From Candidatus Methylomicrobium oryzae (GTDB lineage: Bacteria; Pseudomonadota; Gammaproteobacteria; Methylococcales; Methylomonadaceae), in the NCBI RefSeq assembly GCF_016745425.1, contig NZ_JAERVK010000018.1, positions 1-64,000 on the forward strand: a DNA stretch of 64,000 nucleotides, in the 5' to 3' direction. The notes beneath the pieces were generated by a model. That model did not search any database, was not told where the DNA came from, and was given only the letters and a program-made list of their open reading frames with translations. The position numbers and the translations under genes were made by a program. Position 1 is the first letter of the stretch. Each line of letters opens with the position of its first letter. Below, in pieces: positions 35,263-44,310 of this stretch.

Positions 35263-35962
35263 TTATTGGTTTTCAGTGGCTTTTTTCCGCTGCTTAAACC
35301 GGTACGAGTCATTGCCGGTTTCCAGAATGTCACAATGATGAGTGACGCGATAAAGCCGCGCCGTGATCATCTTGGCATCGCCAAAAACCTGCACCCATTC
35401 GTCAAAACTCAGGTTGGTGGTGATAATCAGCGAGGTTTTTTCATACAGCTGACTGATCAGATGGAACAACAGCACCGCCTGACGCCGGGAACGGCAAATA
35501 GCCCAGCTCATCCAGAATGACCGCATCCCTATGTTGGAGTTGCTTGGCGAGATTGCCGGCTTTGCCTTGCTGCTTTTCCTTGTCGAGTTGATTGAACAGA
35601 TCGACCGCATTGTAGAAACGCACGCGTTTGCCTTGATGAATGGCCCCCATGCCAATAGCCGTCGCCAGATGTGTTTTGCCGGTACCGGTGCCGCCAATCA
35701 AAATCAGATTGTAGGCTTGCTCCATGAAGTGTCCCGTAGCCAGTTGTTCGATGCGATACTGGGCAATAGGGGTTTCCTGCCAATCGAAATGCGTCAGGTC
35801 ACGATGGATCGGAAAGCGAGCGGCCTTCAGTTGGTAGTTCAGGCTTCGCGCTTGCCGATCCGCTCGTTCAGCCACAATCAATCGATCCTGCCAGACTTCC
35901 GGCATGACCGGCTTCTGCTGACTGCCGTACTCAGCCAGCCATGCGCTCCAGGCGGCAGCCAC
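35263..35962 (-). pseudogene. istB: IS21-family istB, frameshifted
   Basis: The helper ATPase of IS21-type transposition. The first frame holds Walker A GGTGTGKT ([16 protein letters not shown]) and the Walker B-like [11 protein letters not shown]; the second frame resumes with [30 protein letters not shown] and the C-terminus. The shift falls near 35490. The N-terminus may be short. Upstream on the same strand lies the istA tail at 36017-36142. Confidence 0.82.
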
Positions 35963-36016
35963 TTGTGCCCTGTGGATATGCCGAACAAGTGTAGGGTTTT
36001 CAGTTGTGCAGCACGA

Positions 36017-36142
36017 TCAATGGATAGGGTTCATGCTCCGTAAACTGTCGTAGCGGCTGCAGTCGGCCATCGGTTCAACGGTCAGTGCCGGCGTCTTCGT
36101 CCCCGTTTCTGTCAGCACCGTGGGTCGAGTCGCTTCGGTCAG
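36017..36142 (-). pseudogene. istA: IS21 istA C-terminal fragment
   Basis: Frame LTEATRPTVLTETGTKTPALTV then EPMADCSRYDSLR, typical of an IstA C-terminus, ending 54 bases before the istB frame. Its upstream continuation, GIISAAIVLNEMRRLTE, lies on the other side of the IS66 insertion at 37739-37795, fused there to an IS256 transposase fragment. Confidence 0.7.
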
Positions 36143-37738
36143 GTAACCGTTCACGCCCCCGAAGCCGGAGGCAAGCAAGCCAAAGCCGGGAATGGCAAGC
36201 GGAAGGAGACACGCTCCGCCATCCCCCCTTGCCGACAAATCGTCCGCAGGGCTTGATAGACATTGACCTTGAGCCGCTTGCAGGTCTCAATCAGGGACAA
36301 CATCATGGGCCGAAACTGATTGCCCCGATGCGATTGCGTGAAGAAGCTGATTTTCCGCCAAATGACATACGGGCGCAGGCTTTGCTCCGCGGCATTGTTG
36401 GTCATCGGCACGCCTTGATATTTCAAGAACGTCCACAGCCTGGGGCTGTCGCGTAATAGCTTGCGACAGGCGTGGCCGGTACGCGTATCGCCATGCGTCG
36501 TGGCGGCACGTTCCAAGGTGACTTGAAAATGCTGGCGTAAGCGCTGCAAGCGCCTTCGGTACAGCAAGGATTGGCAACCGCTGTGTTGCCAGCGCTTGCC
36601 GCAGTGCACCACCAGGCGGGCCAGGCGCAACAGATAAGCACCGTCCTCCCCGGCTTGTCCCACGCGTTGGGCAATTTTCTCCAGGTTGCGGATGATGTGC
36701 GCCCAGCAGTATTGATGCCGGTCGACGTCATACTCGTTGTAAGCGCCGTGCCGATCGGTGACCAGAATACCGCCGAAATCGCCCAACAGGGCCTGGGCCG
36801 CCTGTTTGCCGCGCGAATAATGCACCATGAAATACGCCGCCTGCGGCGTACTTAACGACCACAACCAGTAACGGCTTTTCCCGCGGAAATGGCTGGTTTC
36901 ATCGGCGTGGGCCAGGACTGCACCGCGTACTTGGTCGCCAATTTGTTGGTAGACCGGCAATAGCCAGTCGACCACCGGTGCTTGGGCTTCACTGATGGCG
37001 CCCAGACTGAACGTCAGTTGCCACTGCTCCGTCAACAGACTTTCAAGTTGACGCAGACTCAAATGGTATTGGCTGTTCAGCAGACTGATCCAGGCGATCA
37101 ACCCCGGCCCCATTTGCCCGCTCGGCACGTCGTCTGGCAAGGCCGCACTCACGCGCGCCTTGCACGCCGCACAACGCCCTTGAAAACAGCGGTGTTCGAC
37201 CACGTGGAAGCGCACTTCCGGGAGATCGAACACTTGATGCCGCCGGTAACCGTCCATCACAATCTCTCCACCACAGGCGCAATGGCTGAGCGGATAATAA
37301 CGCTCGATGCGATCCACCTCCGACTCAGCCAACAAAGCCCGCTCGTGTTTTTCATGACCGGCTTGTGCCCCTTTTGCCCGCCCGGTCGGCTTTTTCGCGG
37401 GACGCTCCGCGCGTTGTTTGGGGCTGTCTTGCGACGGCGGCTGGGAGGAGTTTTCAGACGAGGTGGACAGCCGCTCTTCCAACTCTGCCTGCCGTTGCGA
37501 TAAGTCGGCCAACAACTGCCACAGCCTCTCAATGAGCTGCTGCGCTTCTTCGAGGCTCTGCACTTTCGGGGCTGATTGTGTAAGGTCTAGGACAAGCTTT
37601 GACATGGCCTCATTTTCTAACAGTCGACAGCGGCTTGGCAAGGGCGTGAACGGTTACGATGGCGGAGCGTGTCTCCTTCCGCTTGCCATTCCCGGCTTTG
37701 GCTTGCTTGCCTCCGGCTTCGGGGGCGTGAACGGTTAC
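36143..37738 (-). mobile_element. Complete IS66-family element
   Basis: A 1596-bp element bounded by identical 81-bp inverted repeats (36143-36223 and 37658-37738, tips GTAACCGTTCACGCCC) and flanked by a 9-bp target duplication TTCGGTCAG (36134-36142 and 37739-37747). It is inserted into the istA remnant. The tip motif is repeated once more just inside the right repeat at 37642-37657. Confidence 0.92.
36151..37605 (-). CDS. IS66-family transposase TnpC
   Basis: About 484 residues from the ATG at 37605 (MSKLVLDLTQ). N-terminal leucine-zipper-like coiled coil (EEAQQLIERLWQLLADL), Gln/Ser-rich linker with PPSQDS, zinc ribbon with CACGG and CQGRC-type cysteines, then the DDE domain: AHADETSHF, VTDRHGAYN and the catalytic Glu in MTNNAAEQSLRP. 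The last residues (LPFPALACLPPASGA) are encoded inside the terminal repeat. It lacks tnpA and tnpB partners, as in single-gene IS66 relatives. Probably intact. Confidence 0.92.
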   Translation of the reverse strand: MSKLVLDLTQSAPKVQSLEEAQQLIERLWQLLADLSQRQAELEERLSTSSENSSQPPSQDSPKQRAERPAKKPTGRAKGAQAGHEKHERALLAESEVDRIERYYPLSHCACGGEIVMDGYRRHQVFDLPEVRFHVVEHRCFQGRCAACKARVSAALPDDVPSGQMGPGLIAWISLLNSQYHLSLRQLESLLTEQWQLTFSLGAISEAQAPVVDWLLPVYQQIGDQVRGAVLAHADETSHFRGKSRYWLWSLSTPQAAYFMVHYSRGKQAAQALLGDFGGILVTDRHGAYNEYDVDRHQYCWAHIIRNLEKIAQRVGQAGEDGAYLLRLARLVVHCGKRWQHSGCQSLLYRRRLQRLRQHFQVTLERAATTHGDTRTGHACRKLLRDSPRLWTFLKYQGVPMTNNAAEQSLRPYVIWRKISFFTQSHRGNQFRPMMLSLIETCKRLKVNVYQALRTICRQGGMAERVSFRLPFPALACLPPASGA

Positions 37739-38707
37739 TTCGGTCAGTCGTCGCATTTCGTTCAGCACAATCGCTGCACTGATAATGCCGGTTTGCAAGG
37801 TCAGATCGAAGGCACGGTGTGCCTGCTCCTGGGTCTCGGCCTGCCAGATTTCGTGCAAGGCGTGTTTGACCTTGGGCTGAATCGATTGAGGCACCGCATT
37901 GAGCACGTTCAGGGTTTTATGCAGCCAGCAACGCTGATGTCGGGTCTCGGGATAAATTTCCTCCAAGGCCGCCCGAAAGCCCATCGCCCCGTCACCGATC
38001 GCTAACTTAGGCGTGTTCATGCCCCGGGCTTTGAGCATCAACAGCACTTCCCGCCAGCTCGGGGTCGACTCCAGCACTCCGTCTTCTATCGCCAGAAAAT
38101 GTTTCTCGCCACGTGCATTGACACCGATAATGACTAGGGCGCAGAGTTTGGCATCCTCCGATCTCAGGCCGCTGTAGACCCCGTCCGCCCAAATATAAAC
38201 CCATGCCTCCTTGTCCAGTTGAGTATTCCGCCAGCGTCGGTATTCATCGCCCCACTGTTGTTTCAGCCTTGCGACCGTGCTGGGTGATAACCCTTTCGCT
38301 TCCGCACCCACCAGAACTTCCAGAGCACTGGCCATTTCTCCCGTCGAAATCCCTTTCAAATAAAGCCAGGGCAATGCCGCTTCCAAAGAACGCGTCTTGC
38401 GCACATAAGGCGGGACCAAAGCCGAACGGAAGGTTACCGCTTCCCCGTTTTTGGCCCGTACCTTCGGTATCTTGACCGCAACCGGCTCAATGCCGGTCTG
38501 GATCTCGCGCTCCGGTTGGTAGCCATGACGAACGACGGTAGCCCGTCCATTGTCCAGAAACTGATCGGCGTACTGCTTCATAAACTCAGCCAATTCAGCT
38601 TCAACGGCCTGCTCGATCAGATGCCGGGCACCGGTTCTTAACAATTCAGTCAATGCATCGGTAAACTGATCCCGACCTGATAACTCTATAACGTTATTCT
38701 TATTCAT
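37739..38707 (-). pseudogene. IS256-family transposase fused to an IS21 istA piece
   Basis: Starts at 38707 (MNKNNVIELSGRDQF) and runs through the IS256/Mutator signature WVYIWADGVYSGLR and the second Asp in IGDGAMGFRAALEEIYP, then QRCWLHKTLNVLN. After AFDLTLQT the sequence changes to GIISAAIVLNEMRRLTE, which is an IstA C-terminal segment, and then meets the IS66 element. The catalytic Glu and the last third of the transposase are lost. A perfect 12-bp inverted repeat (38708-38719 and 38760-38771, AGCGGTGTATCT) lies directly before the start. Confidence 0.85.
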
Positions 38708-38771
38708 AGCGGTGTATCTCTCTCGGTTGGTTTCATTGTCTGGCAACAACGAATCAACCAGATACACCGCT

Positions 38772-39151
38772 ATTTTTCAATACCTCAAACACCAGATTCA
38801 GTTATAACTCCACGGATGTCGATCAACGCCAAAGCCGTTTGAGTTTCTCGATGATCAAGCGATCTACATGACTGGGTTCTGATGCCGGACGGTAAATCCT
38901 CTCCCTGCTGTGCCCCTAGTTTGGCGCCTTGGTCCGTAATCAACCAGCCTTTCAAACCTTTCTTAAACTAGCCCAGCTCCTGTACACGCTACGGTTTCTT
39001 CCTGACACTCGGAGTCTAAGCCGGCTAGCGCTGCCCTTGTGACACCGGTTTTGTTCGAGTGCCTGTCCCTCTCTCAACTGCTTGCTTCACTTACCAGCCC
39101 CACCGGGTGAACTGCCTTGGGCGGCGCTTCAGGTGCCCGGTGGGGTGGCAG
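38772..39151. other. IS256 left end and unassigned sequence
   Basis: The first bases are probably the IS256 terminal region. No gene is seen. An inverted repeat CCCCACCGGG / CCCGGTGGGG spans about 39098-39148 and could form a hairpin with a roughly 30-base loop. Confidence 0.35.
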
Positions 39152-39301
39152 CTAGATTCGGCGCAAGTGGAGCGCCAAGGCTTGGTAGATCCGACAAACC
39201 CGCGGGTAACTCCAGCGAAAGCCTTGGACATGGCGTATATAGAGGTAACAAGTGCTCATCCCCCAATGCGTCTGACGGTTGGCCAGACGCATCAATCCTT
39301 C
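39152..39301 (-). pseudogene. IS3-family OrfB fragment
   Basis: Roughly 49 residues matching the N-terminal HTH_21 part of IS3 OrfB: LMRLANRQTHWGM, then GFRWSYPRVCRIYQALALHLRR. The catalytic domain is missing and upstream sequence in the same frame (to 39811) does not look like transposase. A decayed remnant. Confidence 0.55.
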
Positions 39302-39956
39302 AGCAAGCAAGAGGTTATTGACGGCGCGTTGGCGGCCATGGCGGTAGCCTGTCGGGTTTTTGCCCGCAATCGCATGCCCAAGGCGAAGTCGGCCGGGTTT
39401 AGCCTGACCCCTATTCGACGCCCGCAGGCCTGGGCGAGTGGGCGTCAAGCCTATTTTTCCAAGGCTTCTTTGAGGAGCTAGGTTTGGTATAGCTCGCCTG
39501 CTACCTTCCTTTTGAGCCAATACGTTACCGCTTCCTACGCTTTGAAGGGGAGCCTCAACGCGGCTTGCCGGCCACCGGCCTTCGACCCGCGTTGGCAGCC
39601 GGGGATCGAACCGAGGCCGTACGCGCGGCATAACGAGTGCCGCAATCGCCGTTCCGGAGGCGGCCCCTGACCTCCCGTCCTCCTTGAGGGCACGGTTCAG
39701 TACATGACGGGGATAAGCCCCGCAGAGCGGACAGTGAAGCGTCATACAAATCCTCCCATACGCAAGCCGGCCTGCCAGGTGAGCGGGACGGCGGCTAGGG
39801 AGATAACACATGAAAAAGGCGCAGCCAGGCGCCCTAAGGTCGAATCAGTCATCAGGAACTCCTAAAAACGCATGAGAAAGTAAGATCAGCCCAACCCGGA
39901 GCCCTCGGTCCGTAGGCGCAAGCTACTTGCACCCCAAGGAAGGGGGCAGACACAAA
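39302..39956. other. GC-rich unassigned region
   Basis: A long open frame exists on the minus strand up to 39811 but its product is rich in Arg, Pro and Ala and resembles no family; it is treated as non-coding. The stretch probably joins several decayed mobile pieces. Confidence 0.35.
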
Positions 39957-39991
39957 CAAAAAAGCCCGGTCTGCCAAGGCAGTACCGGGCT
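39957..39991 (-). terminator. Terminator of the glycine-zipper gene
   Basis: AGCCCGGT-CTGCC-aa-GGCAG-t-ACCGGGCT forms a near perfect stem; on the minus strand it is followed by six T. It lies about 100 bases after the stop at 40088. Confidence 0.85.
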
Positions 39992-40087
39992 GGGGTCAGG
40001 ATGGGAAGAGGAATAAACGGTCGATCCGCGCAATAGGGGATGAAAGCCCCAAAGGCGGCAAAACCGAGCACCACAGAGAGGCAGGGC

Positions 40088-40411
40088 TCAGGGGTGAGGC
40101 TGGTTAAAGGTCACCCCGCAGGCGAGGCAGCGGTAATTGTCGAGGATCTTGTCATCGACCAGGGTACCGAGCTGGGCACCGGCAATGCTGCCGATCAATG
40201 CCCCAATCATAGCGCCGGCTAAACTGCCCAGCATCATGCCGGGGGGACCGGCCACAGCCACCCCGACCGTCGCGCCGACTTCGGCGCCTTCCAGGGTGCT
40301 GACCGCACCGCCTGCCGCGCCACCGGTCAACCCGATGAGGCTGCCGGCCTTTTTACCGATCTCGCGGGCCACCACCCGCTGGGAATGGCATACCGGACAT
40401 TGAATACCCAT
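40088..40411 (-). CDS. Glycine-zipper protein with two zinc-ribbon halves
   Basis: A 107-residue protein starting at 40411 (MGIQCPVCHSQRVV), with AGGAG seven bases upstream. CPVC at the N-terminus and CLAC at the C-terminus look like two halves of a zinc ribbon; between them lie Gly/Ala-rich helices with GxxxG repeats (about 28-82: GLTGGAAGGAVSTLEG, MLGSLAGAMIGALIGSIAG), typical of membrane-inserting glycine zippers. Similar small proteins occur on plasmids and islands, without a known role. The own terminator downstream suggests a single-gene unit. Confidence 0.7.
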   Translation of the reverse strand: MGIQCPVCHSQRVVAREIGKKAGSLIGLTGGAAGGAVSTLEGAEVGATVGVAVAGPPGMMLGSLAGAMIGALIGSIAGAQLGTLVDDKILDNYRCLACGVTFNQPHP

Positions 40412-40614
40412 GCAGAATCTCCTATGAAAAAAGACAAATAAGTCCGTCTGGTAAAGAAAAAGAGAGGAAAAAGAGAAGATGGAGATACGGATCAGCCAAA
40501 GATTGGCCGCATCCATGATCAGGACGAAAAAAGAGAGGAAGCTTTAGCGAAAGCTCATTGTCAAAGCGAAACCCGAAGGCTGCGCTCGAATACGGTATAT
40601 GTGATTGAGATTTT

Positions 40615-42573
40615 TTAAGAACGGGATCGTCCTGGGGTATTGATAGCTTTTGAAATTAAAGTGAGGGTTTCTCGATCGTATGCAAGTTTTATTATATTTG
40701 GAGCATTAATGTTTGACATTGCGCAGAAGAAGGCGATGGATGAGAACGTTATTTCATCGAAAACCTCAGCGGCTTTGTATTGATGTAAGGTGACAAGGTT
40801 TTTGTTGATTGAATAGTCTGGCTTGCTTGACCTCATTAACTTGTTAATTACTCGCTGCATCCTAAGGCTTTTTGAATCCTTAGTCTGGTCCATTTTTGTA
40901 TAGCAATCGTATATGTCATATATTAAGTCATCAACTTTTTCAAAAGGATTATATTTTATAGGGTTAACCCCTTCATACTTACAATAGCCTTTAGTATTGA
41001 AGCAGGTTATTTCATCCATGATCTTGGCTAAATAATTTTCTTTAGAAGTGTATCGCCGCAGGTTTTTTTCAATATTATCAGCGCCATGATATTGTTCAGG
41101 ATATGGTGTAAGTTCCAAATTTTGGTCTTCACTCTCAATGATCATTCTTATTTCCGCGTTCAAATGATCATAACTTAGGCTATCATCCATTATCAGTCTC
41201 AAAATTATCAATAGCTTCGCTATTTTGTCCTGGGTTTCACCTGCTGTAACTAGTTTACATCTTTGACTAGCCAAATTTAACTTTTCCAACGCTTCTAAAA
41301 AATCATTCTTTGCTAGAGCGCTCAAGCTTGAGTAATAGAGGAATTCATGTTCATAGATTGAATGATATTTATGGCGCTTTATGCTACTCAATATTTCAAT
41401 AATTCTGCTTTCCTGTAGCGGTTTTTCGGGTGACGAAAAAATATATTCAAGTTCTGTTAATCTTTCGACAATCTCCTCGTGAACATCGTCAATTGATTCT
41501 GCTTCTGTAAGTCTGCTGAAACGAAGAATTCCTTTAGTGAAATTTTCTGTATCAATCTCATCTAACTGATCCTGTGTCGCACTGGTTGTCGTGTAAAGAA
41601 AGGACTCAAATGCAATGCATATTTGATCCCTGTAGTCATCTCTGATTTCTAACCGATCCTCATAACTAACAGCATCATATTCGGCCTCATTCAATTTAAC
41701 TGGAAATAAATTGTTCAATTCTGTCGCAGTCAATACAAATTCATTCCGATAAAAGTCAACGTAAGGCCCTATAAAATCTTTAAATAAGCTATAGCTTTCA
41801 TCGCCTTGGATCAGTCGGTTACTTGTTGCTAGGCATTTCTTGAAATAATCCACCAAGCTTAACATGCATACTTTATTCCCGAACAGTTCTTCTAAATCAT
41901 GGCAAATTCGTGAGACTACTATAGCGACATGAAAAATTGTTTCAATTTCATCTACTTCCTCTTTCAATTCCGGCAGGGTCTTTAACTGATTGATGATTTT
42001 TTGTTTGGTTTTATAACTTGGCGTTACCTCGGGATCAAGTTTATAAAGATAAACGGCCAAAACATTTGTTTCATTATCGCGTATGCCCTTGATAGAGTCT
42101 TTAATGGGAATTAGGTACTCTCGCAGTTTCGCAGTAGGCGATATAAATTTACCTTCCTCTAAGTGTGGCAACATGAAATCATGTTTAATCAGATATTCTG
42201 ATATCTCAAAATCCTTCATGTAATTGCTTAATAGACAGGCCAGATGTGGAATGTAATAAAAGATAAGCAATGCCCAGATTGCTCTTTTATTACTGGCTAT
42301 CGTGTAATAATTTTTGCTGGTTATAAACCTAGCAAGATTTTCGGAAATTATGAGGCATACTTTGATTGCATTCCGCTTTTCTGGGTCTTCTCCAGCGAAC
42401 AGCGAGAGGATTTGGGGAAGATAGTCATCGGTATAACTTTCTCCTAGTTTGATGAAGTCTCTGAGCGCTCCCTTCCTGAATTTGCCCGTTTCCCGTTGCG
42501 TCTCTGAGTACTCCAATCCCAGATAACACACAAATTTCTTAAAGCAGGCAAGATAGTTCGGCAGATTGATCAT
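40615..42573 (-). CDS. Uncharacterised 652-residue protein
   Basis: Not recognised. The start ATG at 42573 (MINLPNYLACFKKF) follows GGAG; an alternative TTG at 42618 would add 15 residues. The protein is large, alpha-helical and rich in Leu, Ile, Glu and Lys, with no P-loop, nuclease or membrane segment visible; helical-repeat-like stretches (for example HEFLYYSSLSALAKNDFLEALEKLN near residue 425) suggest a scaffold. Low GC compared with the chromosome to its right and placement at the integrase end of the island make it a cargo gene of unknown, possibly defensive, function. Confidence 0.7.
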   Translation of the reverse strand: MINLPNYLACFKKFVCYLGLEYSETQRETGKFRKGALRDFIKLGESYTDDYLPQILSLFAGEDPEKRNAIKVCLIISENLARFITSKNYYTIASNKRAIWALLIFYYIPHLACLLSNYMKDFEISEYLIKHDFMLPHLEEGKFISPTAKLREYLIPIKDSIKGIRDNETNVLAVYLYKLDPEVTPSYKTKQKIINQLKTLPELKEEVDEIETIFHVAIVVSRICHDLEELFGNKVCMLSLVDYFKKCLATSNRLIQGDESYSLFKDFIGPYVDFYRNEFVLTATELNNLFPVKLNEAEYDAVSYEDRLEIRDDYRDQICIAFESFLYTTTSATQDQLDEIDTENFTKGILRFSRLTEAESIDDVHEEIVERLTELEYIFSSPEKPLQESRIIEILSSIKRHKYHSIYEHEFLYYSSLSALAKNDFLEALEKLNLASQRCKLVTAGETQDKIAKLLIILRLIMDDSLSYDHLNAEIRMIIESEDQNLELTPYPEQYHGADNIEKNLRRYTSKENYLAKIMDEITCFNTKGYCKYEGVNPIKYNPFEKVDDLIYDIYDCYTKMDQTKDSKSLRMQRVINKLMRSSKPDYSINKNLVTLHQYKAAEVFDEITFSSIAFFCAMSNINAPNIIKLAYDRETLTLISKAINTPGRSRS

Positions 42574-42764
42574 TCTTGTATGAACTCCATGCAACGACAG
42601 CGTGTTCTTGATGACCAAACTGTAGCGCTGTTACACCGCAGAATAATATTATTCATAAACAATAACTTACAATAGTTACCAAGGCCTGTGGAAAACCTCG
42701 TCGAGAAAAGAAACCCAAAGAGTTTATAAAATTCTTTCATCATTACACCAACCATGATGTTTTT

Positions 42765-43097
42765 ATGATTTTACCAAAACTTATCAAGCAACGGGACGCC
42801 CCCTCTTATGTGGGAATGAGCGAACCGATCTTTAATAAATTGGTTCGACCCTACCTGACAGAAATTCGGTTGGGCCGATCTGTTTTGTACGATCGACTTG
42901 ACTTGGACGCCTGGGCTGATACATTCAAAGCCGCGAACGGAAAGCCGGGCAAACCACTAGAGGAAACAAAATGGCAAAATCAACCCCCGGCCTTCGAAAA
43001 AAAGGCAACATCTGGCACATCGACAAAACCGTCGCGGGTGTCAAGCTTCGCGAAAGCACTGGCGAAACGGAGCTCGAAGCCGCTGAACGCTATTTAG
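42765..43097 (+). CDS. AlpA/excisionase-like DNA-binding protein
   Basis: A 110-residue protein whose first 55 residues have the MerR-like winged-helix pattern of AlpA and Xis proteins (IKQRDAPSYVGMSEPIFNKL, then LGRSVLYDRLDLDAWAD). Such proteins regulate or direct excision by the adjacent integrase. The last 43 codons overlap the integrase gene in another frame and are low-complexity (Lys, Ser, Pro), so overlap rather than function may dictate them. It should be co-transcribed with the integrase. Confidence 0.7.
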   Translation: MILPKLIKQRDAPSYVGMSEPIFNKLVRPYLTEIRLGRSVLYDRLDLDAWADTFKAANGKPGKPLEETKWQNQPPAFEKKATSGTSTKPSRVSSFAKALAKRSSKPLNAI

Positions 43098-44032
43098 CCA
43101 AGCGAATCCAAGAGATCCGAAAAGTAGTAGTGTACGGGGAAAGTCGAGAGCGAACCTTCGATGAGGCGGCCGCTCGCTTCATTGAAGAATATGGACACAA
43201 ACGGTCTCTGGATCGTGATATTGATACGCTGAAGGCGGTTATGCCTTACATCGGTGATCTTGCATTACAGAAAATACATTCGGCATCTCTGGACCAATAC
43301 ATTCGAGACAGAAAAGCGGATGAGATTTCCGCCGGAACCTTGAATCGGGACATGGCGGTCATTCGCAGAGTGATGAAGCTTTGCGTGGCTATGTGGCGTG
43401 ACGAGCAAGGCAGGCCTTGGCTCGATACGGCGCCACTGTTGCCGACCGTGCAAGGGGCAAAACGTAAGCCTCGACCCATCTCAGTTGCGGAGCAAGAAAG
43501 GCTGATTCGAGGAATGCCGCAATACTTGGCGGATATGACTCTATTTGCACTACAGACCGGTCTGAGAGATCAGGAAATATGTGGTTTGAAATGGGAGCAT
43601 GAAGCCAAGATTACCGGCAGTCAGGAGACAGTGTTCATCGTCACGGAAGAGCGGGCAAAAAACGGTCATGAACGTATCGTGCCACTGAATACAGTAGCGC
43701 GATCGATTGTGGAGCGTTATCGGGGCCAATCGGACTTTGTCTTTCACCGGAAAGGCAATCGCTTGGAAAGGATGAACAACAGGGCTTGGCGAAAAGCCCG
43801 TGAAGCAGCTAATCTGGCTGAGGTACGGGTACATGATTTAAGGCACACGTTTGGCATGCGCTTACGCGCTGCCGGGGTGAGTTTTGAAGACCGTCAAGAC
43901 TTGTTAGGGCATCATGCGGGGCATATCACTTCGCATTACAGTAAGGCGGAAATAGCTCGACTGATTGAGTGTGTGGAACTGCTTTGCAGCGATAGGCAGC
44001 AACCTGAGCTTACGCTGATCCGAGCAGCCTAA
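42971..44032 (+). CDS. Tyrosine recombinase of the Dpd island
   Basis: A 353-residue integrase, complete: Arg199 (TGLRDQEI), Lys230 (EERAKNGHER), His288 and Arg291 (VHDLRHTF), His314 (LLGHHAGH), Tyr323 (SHYSKAE). GAGGAA lies six bases before the ATG. The gene overlaps the AlpA-like gene by 127 bases and ends 84 bases before the tRNA-Lys repeat, the usual integrase position, so this enzyme most likely inserted the island 1501-44115 into the tRNA. Confidence 0.93.
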   Translation: MAKSTPGLRKKGNIWHIDKTVAGVKLRESTGETELEAAERYLAKRIQEIRKVVVYGESRERTFDEAAARFIEEYGHKRSLDRDIDTLKAVMPYIGDLALQKIHSASLDQYIRDRKADEISAGTLNRDMAVIRRVMKLCVAMWRDEQGRPWLDTAPLLPTVQGAKRKPRPISVAEQERLIRGMPQYLADMTLFALQTGLRDQEICGLKWEHEAKITGSQETVFIVTEERAKNGHERIVPLNTVARSIVERYRGQSDFVFHRKGNRLERMNNRAWRKAREAANLAEVRVHDLRHTFGMRLRAAGVSFEDRQDLLGHHAGHITSHYSKAEIARLIECVELLCSDRQQPELTLIRAA

Positions 44033-44066
44033 TCGTCAAAAAATCGGAAATGAAAATGGCAGGCAT

Positions 44067-44100
44067 AAAAAAACCAGTCGCCGTGGCAAGCTAACTGGTT
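44067..44100 (-). terminator. Terminator downstream of tRNA-Lys
   Basis: AACCAGT (44072-44078) pairs with ACTGGTT (44094-44100); on the minus strand the stem is followed by a T run (A run 44067-44073). It terminates transcripts leaving the tRNA and is supplied by the island itself, and would also shield the integrase from read-through. Confidence 0.7.
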
Positions 44101-44115
44101 GATTTAAATGGGTAT

Positions 44116-44166
44116 AGTTGGTGGGTCGTATTGGATTCGAACCAATGACAACCGCATTAAAAGTGC
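44116..44166. repeat. attR: 51-bp repeat within tRNA-Lys
   Basis: Identical to 1501-1551; covers the 3' half of the tRNA from the anticodon loop to CCA plus three flanking bases. Right boundary of the island. Confidence 0.93.
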
Positions 44167-44194
44167 GATGCTCTACCGACTGAGCTAACGACCC
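44119..44194 (-). tRNA. tRNA-Lys (TTT)
   Basis: Seventy-six bases including encoded CCA. GGGTCGT acceptor strand, AGCTCAGTCGGTAGAGC D arm, anticodon loop CTTTTAA with anticodon TTT, T loop TTCGAAT and the complementary acceptor ACGACCC. The 3' half is the island's attachment site, so the island regenerates the gene on integration. Confidence 0.97.
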
Positions 44195-44210
44195 AACAAA
44201 GACTTAAAAT

Positions 44211-44237
44211 TTTATAACTATTTTTAACTTTTTGCAA
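44211..44237 (-). promoter_or_regulatory. Probable tRNA-Lys promoter
   Basis: On the minus strand TTGCAA (44232-44237) and TATAAA (44211-44216) are 15 bases apart and the -10 box lies 16 bases before the tRNA 5' end. Confidence 0.4.
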
Positions 44238-44310
44238 ATATTTTTCACTTTATCGAAATGCAGTAATGATCTCGAAGCGAATTATCTGAGTATTATATTA
44301 GTAATTGACC

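Noticed and set aside
39152-39811. A 219-residue protein
   Set aside because: Only the last 49 residues resemble a known family (IS3 OrfB); the rest is Arg/Pro-rich without similarity.
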